Assembly (NCBI GenBank): GCA_036003885.1
Contig: DASYSA010000465.1
Coordinates: 1-8,150, forward strand
Source of the DNA: DASYSA01 sp036003885
GTDB taxonomy: Bacteria; Acidobacteriota; Blastocatellia; UBA7656
DNA length: 8,150 nucleotides
Direction: 5' to 3'
Shown: piece after piece, positions 1 to 5,858 of the stretch
Layout of the letters: every line of letters begins with the position of its first letter
Position numbering within the stretch: position 1 is the first letter of the stretch
Made by a program: the position numbers and the translations under genes
The notes under the pieces: generated by a model
Database searches by the model: none
What the model was told of the DNA's origin: nothing
What the model saw: the letters and a program-made list of their open reading frames with translations, nothing else

Positions 1-281
1 GGCGCGGCCATCAAGGATTGCGCCAGATAGTCGCGAATGACGTGAACAGCCGTGCCCACGGTCTCATAGCTGTAGCGCGGTTCTTCGGCGGCCACGACTT
101 CGCCCCAACCCGTCAGGCCGTCGCTTTGAACGTTGATCAGGAAGACTAGCCGCGAGTCAATCCGCCCGAAGCTTGTCTCGAAAGGTTCCTTCAGCGGCAA
201 ACGTATCAGGCGGATGCCCATTCTCTCAACACGCACTTGACGGGTTGCTGCAGACTGATGGGTCAGATCAACATCTCGCAT
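1..281 (-). CDS. menC: o-succinylbenzoate synthase / N-acylamino-acid racemase family enzyme (5' part, truncated by window edge)
   Basis: Enolase-superfamily protein. Family members either dehydrate SHCHC to o-succinylbenzoate in menaquinone synthesis (MenC) or racemise N-acylamino acids; several do both. Only the N-terminal capping domain is visible. Translation on the minus strand gives the family signature LPLKEPFETSFG, followed by a stretch containing GLTGWGEVVAAEEPRYSYET and then HVIRDYL. The catalytic KxK and metal-binding residues lie beyond the left edge, so activity cannot be judged. The start is uncertain. The frame is open from 341, with ATGs at 335, 302, 281 and 221 and a GTG at 236; none has a convincing Shine-Dalgarno. 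The GTG at 236 gives the most family-like N-terminus (MRVERMGIRLIRLPL). The ATG at 281 lies just below a candidate promoter and is used here as the outer boundary. The gene is divergent from the tricorn operon. Family assignment is firm; choosing MenC over racemase is not possible from this fragment. Confidence 0.8.
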   Translation of the reverse strand, partial: MRDVDLTHQSAATRQVRVERMGIRLIRLPLKEPFETSFGRIDSRLVFLINVQSDGLTGWGEVVAAEEPRYSYETVGTAVHVIRDYLAQSLMAA

Positions 282-290
282 GGCGCGCGT

Positions 291-319
291 AAGATAGCAC
301 ATCGCGATATCAGAGGCAA
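291..319 (-). promoter_or_regulatory. candidate sigma70-type promoter for the divergent menC-family gene
   Basis: On the minus strand TTGCCT (314-319) is followed after 17 nt by TATCTT (291-296), with TG one base upstream of the -10 (TGCTATCTT, an extended -10 form). A transcript would begin near 284, leaving almost no leader for an ATG at 281 but a usable leader for the GTG at 236 or ATG at 221. The match is only moderate, so this is a candidate. Confidence 0.4.
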
Positions 320-329
320 GAATTGAATG

Positions 330-341
330 CAACATCTGTTG
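330..341 (+). promoter_or_regulatory. operator-like inverted repeat CAACA-TC-TGTTG upstream of the operon -35
   Basis: A perfect inverted repeat of two 5-bp arms around a 2-bp centre, sitting 5 bp upstream of the -35 box. The same site with a TT centre occurs in the same place in front of the TonB receptor gene (5711-5722). The core ACA-NN-TGT resembles in layout the sites of BlaI/MecI-type winged-helix repressors, but the regulator is not encoded in the visible window and that link is a guess. Confidence 0.65.
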
Positions 342-346
342 TCAAA

Positions 347-375
347 TTGACTTCTCGCAACGTCTGGTGTATACA
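347..375 (+). promoter_or_regulatory. sigma70-type promoter of the tricorn protease / esterase operon
   Basis: TTGACT (347-352), a 17-nt spacer and TATACA (370-375) form a near-consensus promoter. Transcription would begin near 382, giving a leader of about 37 nt before the GTG start at 419. The second copy of the module has the same boxes and the same 17-nt spacer. Confidence 0.8.
358..369 (+). promoter_or_regulatory. second operator-like site CAACGTCTGGTG between -35 and -10
   Basis: This 12-mer matches the upstream site CAACATCTGTTG at 10 of 12 positions. It lies exactly 28 bp downstream of it, filling the end of the promoter spacer. A protein bound here would cover the -10 region, so repression is the simplest reading. 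The equivalent position in the receptor promoter (5739-5750) holds CAACGTATGGTG. Confidence 0.5.
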
Positions 376-407
376 GCTCTGCGTGTAACATGGACATTGA
401 ACTTCTC

Positions 408-413
408 GGGAGG
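408..413 (+). promoter_or_regulatory. ribosome binding site GGGAGG fixing the GTG start at 419
   Basis: GGGAGG is followed by 5 nt and then GTG at 419-421. This strong Shine-Dalgarno supports the non-ATG start for the tricorn protease gene, which begins directly with a signal peptide. Confidence 0.8.
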
Positions 414-418
414 TCTTC

Positions 419-3400
419 GTGAAAATTCGCCATTTGGTTCTAGGCCTCGTATCGCTGCTTGGGGTCTCCGCCATCGCCGACGCGCAGGGTACGCGACTGT
501 TACGTCACCCGACCGTGAGCCGCGATTCTGTGGCCTTCGAGTACGCGGCCGATCTGTGGGTTGTTTCCCGTGACGGCGGCAAGGCGCGCCGCTTAACCGC
601 GACGCCCGGCGTCGAAAACGAACCCCATTTCTCGCCCGACGGCTCGCGCATTGCCTTCACCTGCACGGTCGCGGGCAATACCGATGTGTACGTGGTGCCG
701 ACCGCCGGAGGCGATCCGACACGACTGACCTATCATCCCGGCATTGACCGCGTCCGCGGCTGGACGCCCGATGGCCGCAGAGTGATCTTCGGGTCGGCCC
801 GGACTAGCGCGCCACAACAGTCGTACTTCCTTCTCTGGAGTGTTCCCGCGGAGGGTGGCGGGCCCGAGCCGCTGCCAATGCCACGGGCATTCAACGGCAC
901 ATATTCCCCCGACGGCCGAAGGATAGCTTATGAGGAGTTCTCGACGGCATTCATCCCGGAGTGGTACGAGAGCAGCGAGTGGCGGCATTATCGTGGCGGC
1001 CGCACCCATCCAATCTGCGTAATGGATGTTGCAACCCATTCCGTGGAGAAGCTTCCCTGGAACAACAGCAACGACACCGATCCCATGTGGGTAGGCGATA
1101 CCGCGTACTTCCTCTCGGACCGCAACTACACAGTCAATCTCTTTTCGTACCGCTTCGATGGCAAAGCTCTCAAGGAGCTGACTCATCACGTTGACTTCGA
1201 CATCATGAACGCGACGGCGGGCGCAGACGCGGTCGTCTACGAGCAGGCAGGCTACATCCACCTGTTCGACGTCAAGACGGGGCAGTCTCGCCAACTCACC
1301 ATCGAGGTGACCGGAGACTTCCCGTGGGCGCGCCCGCAGTTCAAAAAAGTCGCAGGGATGATCCGCAACGCATCGCTCTCGCCCACCGGTGTGCGCGCGG
1401 CATTCGAAGCGCGGGGCGACATCTTCACAGTGCCTGCGGAGAAGGGCGACTATCGCAACCTCACGCAGAGCACCGGTACTCACGACCGCAACCCCGTTTG
1501 GTCGCCGGATGGGAGTCAACTCGCGTGGTTTTCAGAAGCCAGCGGTGAGTATCAACTGATGATCGGCGATCAAACCGGCCTCACGAAACCGCGCGCCCTG
1601 GCGCTGCCTGTGGCGGCCTTTTTCTCATCGCTCGACTGGTCGCCCGACGGCAAGTATCTCCTGTTCCAGGATAGTCACCTGAAACTTTGGAGGCTCGAGG
1701 TGACGAGCGGGCAAGCGTCGGGGATTGATACGGACACTTACCATGATCCGGGCCGCGAGATGGATGCGACGTGGTCACCCGATTCGAAGTGGATCGCCTA
1801 TTCGAAGAGTCTCGACAACCACCTGCGGGCGGTCTTCGTTTACTCGCTTGCCGACGGGAAAGCACACCAACTCACCGACGGGATGTCTGACGCGGTGTCA
1901 CCGGCCTTCGATGCGGAGGGGAAGTACCTCTATTTCCTTGCCAGCACTGACTACGGGCCGAGGACAAGTTGGTTGGAAATGAGTTCCCTGGATCGGCCGG
2001 TGCGTAGGGCCATCTACATGGTGGTGCTGAGCGCCGGCGAGCCGTCGCCCCTGCTGCCGGAGACCGGCGATGAGAAGGTTTCTTCGACGAGTGTTCCGGC
2101 TGAGAAACCGAAGCCGTCAACGGAACCAGCGTTGGTTCGCATTGACCTCGACCGGATTCAGCAGCGGATCCTGGCTCTCGATGTCCCGGCATCTGACTAC
2201 GGCCATCTACTGCCCGGCCCCGCGGGTACGATCTTCTACACCGAACCGATCCAGGTCGGAGCGAGTGGCCAGGGTACCGGGACGTTGCGTCTCCACAAAT
2301 ATCAGCTCAAAGAGCGCACCACCCAGCCCTTCCTCGAGGGCATCCGATCCTACACACTCTCAGCGGACAAGAAGAAGCTGCTGTATGCGGCCCCCGGCGG
2401 AGCGGAGGGAAGCCGCTGGGGGATCGTGTCGACAGATCGACCCGCTAAGGCAGGCGATGGTGCGATCGCAGTGTCCCAGTTGGAGGCCCTGGTAGATCCT
2501 CGCGCCGAATGGGCACAGATCTATAGGGAGACGTGGCGCATTCAACGCGAGTTCTTCTACGACGCAAAGATGCATGGGGCGGATTGGAAGGCGGTGTATG
2601 AGAAGTATCTTCCACTCTTATCACACGTGGGACACCGCTCCGATCTCGGATACCTGATCGCAGTCGTGGGCGGAGAACTTACGGTCGGCCATTCATATCT
2701 GACCGGCGACGGCGACCTGCCCGCCGAGACGCCCGTTTCGGTCGGGTTGTTGGGCGCGGACTACGCGGTCGAGAACGGCCGCTATCGCATTCGCAAGGTG
2801 TACACCGGCGAAAACTGGAACCCCGGGCTGCGGGCGCCCCTCAGCGCGCCCGGCATTCAAGTCTCCGAAGGGGACTACCTCCTCGAAGTGAACGGCCGGC
2901 CGCTTCTGCCGCCCACGAACCTCTACAGCGTTTTCGAGGGCACCGCCGGACGACAGGTGCTGATCCGAGTTAACAACGTTCCTTCGCTGGAGGGGTCGCG
3001 GCTCATCACTGTAGTTCCAGTCGCCAGCGAAGAGGCGCTCCGAACCCGTGCGTGGGTGGAGCAGAACCGCCGGAAGGTAGATGAGCTGTCAGGCGGACGC
3101 CTCGCATATGTCTGGCTGCCTAACACCGGTGGAGCCGGCTACACGTACTTCACACGTTACTACTATGCTCAGCAGCAAAAAGACGGCGCCATCATCGATG
3201 AGCGCTACAACCACGGCGGGATGGTGGCCGACTACATTGTCAATGAGCTGGATCGTAAACTCATGGGCTATTTCGCAACCCGCGACGGCAAGACCTCGAC
3301 ATCCCCGATTGCCGGAATCTATGGCGTCAAGGTGATGATCATCAACGAGTCAGCCGGCTCCGGCGGCGACGCGCTGCCGTACTACTTCCGCCTGCGAAAA

Positions 3401-3715
3401 CTTGGACCCCTGGTTGGGACACGCACGTGGGGCGGGCTGGTCGGTACCCTGGGTTTTCCAGCGACGATCGACGGAGGCGGCATCACCGCCCCTAACCTGG
3501 CGTTCTACAACCTGAAAGGGGAGTGGGCCGTTGAGAATGAGGGCGTGGCGCCGGACATCGAAGTCGAGTATACGCCGGCTGACGTAATCAACGGTCACGA
3601 TCCTCAACTCGAGCGAGCCGTGAAGGAAGCGATGAAACTGCTCGAGCAGAACCCCGTAAGGCGACTCCCCCGTCCCGCCCCGATCAATCGGGTGTCAAAG
3701 GATCAGCAGAGATGA
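419..3715 (+). CDS. exported S41 tricorn protease homologue (beta-propeller, PDZ, peptidase core)
   Basis: A serine protease of the tricorn family (S41), 1098 aa, close to the usual tricorn length. It starts with GTG after a strong ribosome site. Residues 1-22 form a signal peptide (hydrophobic LVLGLVSLLGVSAIA, likely cut after ADA), so it acts in the periplasm or outside, unlike cytosolic archaeal tricorn. Residues about 25-680 carry PD40/TolB-type propeller motifs (FSPDGSRIAF, WTPDGRRVIF, YSPDGRRIAY, WSPDGSQLAW, WSPDGKYLLF, WSPDSKWIAY). A tricorn C1-type helical segment follows (about 693-760), then a PDZ-like domain (about 770-865) and the peptidase core. Catalytic candidates are His758 (GELTVGHSY), Ser981 (NESAGSGGD) and Glu1039 (ENEGVAPD); Gly934 in YNHGG lies 47 residues before the serine, as in archaeal tricorn. 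Tricorn Ser745 and Asp966 correspond to Gly757 and Gly982. Family membership is firm. The substrate is inferred to be short or unfolded peptides. It is the first gene of a two-gene operon. Confidence 0.93.
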   Translation: MKIRHLVLGLVSLLGVSAIADAQGTRLLRHPTVSRDSVAFEYAADLWVVSRDGGKARRLTATPGVENEPHFSPDGSRIAFTCTVAGNTDVYVVPTAGGDPTRLTYHPGIDRVRGWTPDGRRVIFGSARTSAPQQSYFLLWSVPAEGGGPEPLPMPRAFNGTYSPDGRRIAYEEFSTAFIPEWYESSEWRHYRGGRTHPICVMDVATHSVEKLPWNNSNDTDPMWVGDTAYFLSDRNYTVNLFSYRFDGKALKELTHHVDFDIMNATAGADAVVYEQAGYIHLFDVKTGQSRQLTIEVTGDFPWARPQFKKVAGMIRNASLSPTGVRAAFEARGDIFTVPAEKGDYRNLTQSTGTHDRNPVWSPDGSQLAWFSEASGEYQLMIGDQTGLTKPRALALPVAAFFSSLDWSPDGKYLLFQDSHLKLWRLEVTSGQASGIDTDTYHDPGREMDATWSPDSKWIAYSKSLDNHLRAVFVYSLADGKAHQLTDGMSDAVSPAFDAEGKYLYFLASTDYGPRTSWLEMSSLDRPVRRAIYMVVLSAGEPSPLLPETGDEKVSSTSVPAEKPKPSTEPALVRIDLDRIQQRILALDVPASDYGHLLPGPAGTIFYTEPIQVGASGQGTGTLRLHKYQLKERTTQPFLEGIRSYTLSADKKKLLYAAPGGAEGSRWGIVSTDRPAKAGDGAIAVSQLEALVDPRAEWAQIYRETWRIQREFFYDAKMHGADWKAVYEKYLPLLSHVGHRSDLGYLIAVVGGELTVGHSYLTGDGDLPAETPVSVGLLGADYAVENGRYRIRKVYTGENWNPGLRAPLSAPGIQVSEGDYLLEVNGRPLLPPTNLYSVFEGTAGRQVLIRVNNVPSLEGSRLITVVPVASEEALRTRAWVEQNRRKVDELSGGRLAYVWLPNTGGAGYTYFTRYYYAQQQKDGAIIDERYNHGGMVADYIVNELDRKLMGYFATRDGKTSTSPIAGIYGVKVMIINESAGSGGDALPYYFRLRKLGPLVGTRTWGGLVGTLGFPATIDGGGITAPNLAFYNLKGEWAVENEGVAPDIEVEYTPADVINGHDPQLERAVKEAMKLLEQNPVRRLPRPAPINRVSKDQQR
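3697..3702 (+). promoter_or_regulatory. ribosome binding site AAAGGA for the downstream hydrolase, inside the protease gene
   Basis: AAAGGA ends 9 nt before the ATG at 3712, within the last codons of the protease gene. Together with the ATGA overlap it supports the chosen start and translational coupling. Confidence 0.5.
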
Positions 3716-5565
3716 CCAAAACGATCACACTGTCCTGGCGCGCGCTCGTCATAGTGGCTTGCTTTGCAGCCGTGTCGCCCATCAATGCGACGCAGTCTAC
3801 GGATTCGGTCTTCACCCCGACGGAAGTCATGATCCCGATGCGCGATGGCGTGCGTCTCCATACCCAGGTGTACGCGCCGACTCGGGCGGCCGAGCGGCTT
3901 CCGATTTTGCTGCTGAGAACTCCGTACGGGATCGGCGAACTCAACTCGGCGCGCATGGCTGCTTCGCTTCCCGAGTTGACGGCGGACGGGTACATCTTCG
4001 TCTTGCAGGACATCCGCGGGCGGTTCAGGTCGGAAGGCCAGTTCGTCATGCTTCGGCAGCCGCGAGATCCTAAAGACACGAAGGCGATTGATGAAAGCAC
4101 CGATACCTATGACACGATTGATTGGCTGCTCAAGAACGTGCCCAACCATAACGGGCGCGTTGGGATGGCCGGCACGAGCTACGGCGCGTGGCTGACCGTG
4201 ATGGGAATGCTCGATCCTCATCCGGCTCTCCAGGCTGCTGTTCCGCAGGCCTCCCCGGCTGATATGTGGATCGGCGATGACTTCCACCACAACGGCGCGT
4301 TCCGATTGAGTTACGGTTTCGAATACGCCTACATGATGGAATCGTCGAAGGAGATCACGGATGTCTCGGCGGTGATCGATCGCTTCGACGCCTACGAATG
4401 GTATCTGGGACTTGGGGCGCTCGCGAATGCCGACGCTAAGTACCTTCACGGTCGACTCCCGACCTGGAACGATTTCGTGAACCACCCCGACTACGATGCG
4501 TTCTGGAAACGCCAGGGGTTCGCGCCCTGGCTGAATCGGGTGACCGTTCCAACCTTGAATGTGGCCGGGTGGTGGGACCAGGAAGACTTCTATGGTCCGC
4601 TCAAGATCTATGAGCTGCTCGAGCGGCACGATACAGCGAACAAGAATTTTCTCGTAGTCGGCCCATGGAATCACGGCGGATGGTCAAGAGGCCAGGGCCA
4701 GAAGCTTGGCCGCATTGATTTCGGGAGTGCGACTGCTGCGCACTATCGGCGCAACGTCCTTGCGCCGTTCCTGGCGCACTACCTGAAGGGAAAGGGCAAT
4801 CTCGATCAGCCCGAGGCGCTCACATTCAGGACCGGCGTGAATGAGTGGGTACGCCACGACGCGTGGCCGCCGAAACGAAATGTTGTTGCGCGGCGACTTT
4901 ACTTTCAAGCGGACGGAAAGCTTTCGTTTGATCCGCCACCGACGACTACCAGGGATGCGTTCGACAGCTACATTTCGGACCCCGCGAATCCTGTTCCCTA
5001 CCGTCCGCGTCCGATTAATGTGCATTCGGGATGGACGACGTGGCTGGTTGAAGATCAGCGCTTCGTTGATCATCGTACCGATGTGCTCGCGTGGACGAGC
5101 GATCCGCTGAAGGATGACGTCGTCGTATCGGGGAAGATCGTGGCCAATCTCTTCGCGTCCACGACAGGCACAGACAGCGATTGGATCGTGAAGCTAATTG
5201 ACGTCTACCCTGAGAAGTACCGGCCTGATCCGACGATGGGCGGCTTCCAGCTGATGATCGCGGGCGACGTGCTGCGAGGACGCTACCGCAACAGCTTCGA
5301 GAAACCTGAGCCAATCGCGCCGGACTCGGTGACGCGCTACGAGATCGGGTTCCCGGCCAACGACCACGTCTTCCTCAAGGGGCATCGCATCATGGTGCAG
5401 GTGCAAAGCACCTGGTTCCCGGTGATCGACCGCAACCCCCAGAAATTCGTGCCGAACATCTTTCTCGCGAAAGAGCGGGACTTTCAGCGAGCGACCCAGC
5501 GGGTGTTTCGCTCAGGCCGGCATGCGTCATACATCGGGGTGCCGGTGGTAGAGCCGGCGCGGTAG
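3712..5565 (+). CDS. exported CocE/NonD hydrolase, alpha-amino acid ester hydrolase type
   Basis: A serine hydrolase of the CocE/NonD (X-Pro dipeptidyl-peptidase S15-like) family, 617 aa. Residues 1-26 look like a signal peptide (WRALVIVACFAAVSPINA). The alpha/beta-hydrolase domain covers about 33-355 and a PepX C-terminal jelly-roll domain about 395-610. Catalytic residues are Ser156 in GTSYGAW, Asp289 in GWWDQED and His321 in GPWNHGG. Spacings of 133 and 32 residues equal those I recall for the Acetobacter turbidans alpha-amino acid ester hydrolase. The carboxylate cluster that binds the substrate amino group also appears kept (Asp190, Glu291, Asp292), and Tyr72 and Tyr157 fit the oxyanion tyrosines. 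Known relatives hydrolyse esters and amides of alpha-amino acids, including amino-beta-lactams. Plain peptide, dipeptide-ester or acylase activity remains possible. The ATG overlaps the protease stop (ATGA, 3712-3715), so the two are probably made together and both act in the periplasm. Confidence 0.88.
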   Translation: MTKTITLSWRALVIVACFAAVSPINATQSTDSVFTPTEVMIPMRDGVRLHTQVYAPTRAAERLPILLLRTPYGIGELNSARMAASLPELTADGYIFVLQDIRGRFRSEGQFVMLRQPRDPKDTKAIDESTDTYDTIDWLLKNVPNHNGRVGMAGTSYGAWLTVMGMLDPHPALQAAVPQASPADMWIGDDFHHNGAFRLSYGFEYAYMMESSKEITDVSAVIDRFDAYEWYLGLGALANADAKYLHGRLPTWNDFVNHPDYDAFWKRQGFAPWLNRVTVPTLNVAGWWDQEDFYGPLKIYELLERHDTANKNFLVVGPWNHGGWSRGQGQKLGRIDFGSATAAHYRRNVLAPFLAHYLKGKGNLDQPEALTFRTGVNEWVRHDAWPPKRNVVARRLYFQADGKLSFDPPPTTTRDAFDSYISDPANPVPYRPRPINVHSGWTTWLVEDQRFVDHRTDVLAWTSDPLKDDVVVSGKIVANLFASTTGTDSDWIVKLIDVYPEKYRPDPTMGGFQLMIAGDVLRGRYRNSFEKPEPIAPDSVTRYEIGFPANDHVFLKGHRIMVQVQSTWFPVIDRNPQKFVPNIFLAKERDFQRATQRVFRSGRHASYIGVPVVEPAR

Positions 5566-5570
5566 TGATG

Positions 5571-5645
5571 TGAGTGCTGGGTGCTGAGTGCTGAGTGCTG
5601 AGTTCTGAGTTCTGAGTTCTGAGTTCTGAGTTCTGAGTCCTGAGT
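5571..5645 (+). repeat. tandem array of a 7-bp unit (TGAGTGC / TGAGTTC)
   Basis: Ten units in perfect 7-bp phase (5571-5640) plus a partial TGAGT. In order, the units are one TGAGTGC, one TGGGTGC, two TGAGTGC, five TGAGTTC and one TGAGTCC. The array starts 5 bp after the stop codon of the hydrolase gene. The runs of identical units suggest growth by slippage. It is non-coding. Confidence 0.9.
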
Positions 5646-5696
5646 GAGCTATCGAAAGTCAGAACTCAGCACTCAGAACTCAGCACTCAGCACTCA
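5585..5696. repeat. long inverted repeat / hairpin formed by the two oppositely oriented 7-bp arrays
   Basis: Five units on the opposite strand (GAACTCA / GCACTCA, 5662-5696) face the left array. Units 5585-5619 pair with 5662-5696 at 34 of 35 positions, and TGA 5620-5622 with TCA 5659-5661 adds three more pairs. This leaves a loop of about 36 nt; other registers are possible because the units repeat. No U-rich tract follows, so it is not a standard intrinsic terminator, though in RNA it could protect the 3' end of the operon transcript or slow polymerase. Similar TGAGTKC-type repeats are, from memory, scattered between genes in some acidobacterial genomes. Confidence 0.75.
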
Positions 5697-5710
5697 GTTC
5701 GCCACGAATG

Positions 5711-5722
5711 CAACATTTGTTG
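5711..5722 (+). promoter_or_regulatory. operator-like inverted repeat CAACA-TT-TGTTG upstream of the receptor -35
   Basis: Perfect 5-bp arms around a 2-bp centre, 5 bp upstream of the -35 box. This is the same position and orientation as the site at 330-341 in front of the protease operon, with one central base different. Confidence 0.65.
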
Positions 5723-5727
5723 TACCG

Positions 5728-5756
5728 TTGACATCCTGCAACGTATGGTGTATACA
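5728..5756 (+). promoter_or_regulatory. sigma70-type promoter of the TonB-dependent receptor gene
   Basis: TTGACA (5728-5733, consensus), a 17-nt spacer and TATACA (5751-5756). The predicted start is near 5763, giving a leader of about 96 nt. The geometry is identical to the operon promoter at 347-375. Confidence 0.82.
5739..5750 (+). promoter_or_regulatory. second operator-like site CAACGTATGGTG inside the receptor promoter spacer
   Basis: It matches the upstream site CAACATTTGTTG at 9 of 12 positions and lies 28 bp downstream of it. The site in the operon promoter at 358-369 differs by one base. It directly abuts the -10 box. Confidence 0.5.
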
Positions 5757-5758
5757 CC
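5747..5758. promoter_or_regulatory. 12-bp palindrome GGTGTATACACC overlapping the -10 box
   Basis: A perfect palindrome centred on the -10 hexamer. In the operon promoter the matching stretch (366-377) reads GGTGTATACAGC, with one base breaking the symmetry. It may be a further protein site or may only reflect the -10 box plus its conserved left flank. Confidence 0.35.
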
Positions 5759-5762
5759 TGCG

Positions 5763-5858
5763 CATCGTTGGAATTCGGAGGCGAGTCGCTGGCTTTCGCG
5801 GGGCGAGTAGCAGCACAAGACTTCCCGGTGCTCAAAAACCTGTATGGAGGAGTTTTAT
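5763..5858 (+). other. 5' leader of the receptor mRNA
   Basis: Predicted untranslated leader of about 96 nt between the promoter and the ATG at 5859. I see no clear riboswitch, hairpin with U-tract or upstream reading frame with a ribosome site. The only strong element is the Shine-Dalgarno near its end. Confidence 0.4.
5846..5852 (+). promoter_or_regulatory. ribosome binding site GGAGGAG for the receptor gene
   Basis: GGAGGAG, then 6 nt, then ATG at 5859-5861. It is a near-perfect Shine-Dalgarno at ideal spacing, and it fixes the start in front of a signal peptide. Confidence 0.85.

Larger units (their letters stand above)
325..375 (+). repeat. copy 1 of a 51-bp promoter/operator module
   Basis: This block aligns without gaps to 5706-5756, with 42 of 51 bases identical. 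It begins at GAATGCAACA and ends at the last base of the -10 box (TATACA). The matches cluster in the two operator-like sites, the -35 core and the -10 box. The differences cluster in the 4 bases just upstream of the -35 and in the spacer. That pattern suggests conserved regulatory function rather than a recent duplication of neighbouring DNA. Confidence 0.85.
5706..5756 (+). repeat. copy 2 of the 51-bp promoter/operator module
   Basis: Gapless match to 325-375 (42/51 identical). It starts 9 bp after the inverted repeat ends and drives the TonB receptor gene. The flanks on both sides of the two copies do not align well, so the shared block is limited to the promoter and operators. Confidence 0.85.

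Noticed and set aside
593..1519. 308-aa minus-strand open frame inside the tricorn gene
   Set aside because: Antisense shadow of a GC-rich coding region; no recognisable domain, and the plus-strand protein matches its family across the whole stretch.
3703..4674. 323-aa minus-strand open frame opposite the hydrolase gene
   Set aside because: Arginine- and histidine-rich low-information translation, opposite a clear enzyme; a codon-bias shadow.
5571..5696. Possible CRISPR array
   Set aside because: The unit is only 7 bp, with no spacers and no cas genes in the window; it is a simple tandem repeat.
5585..5700. Intrinsic (rho-independent) terminator for the operon
   Set aside because: The stem is far longer than usual, has a large loop, and is followed by GTTCGCCACG rather than a T-run.
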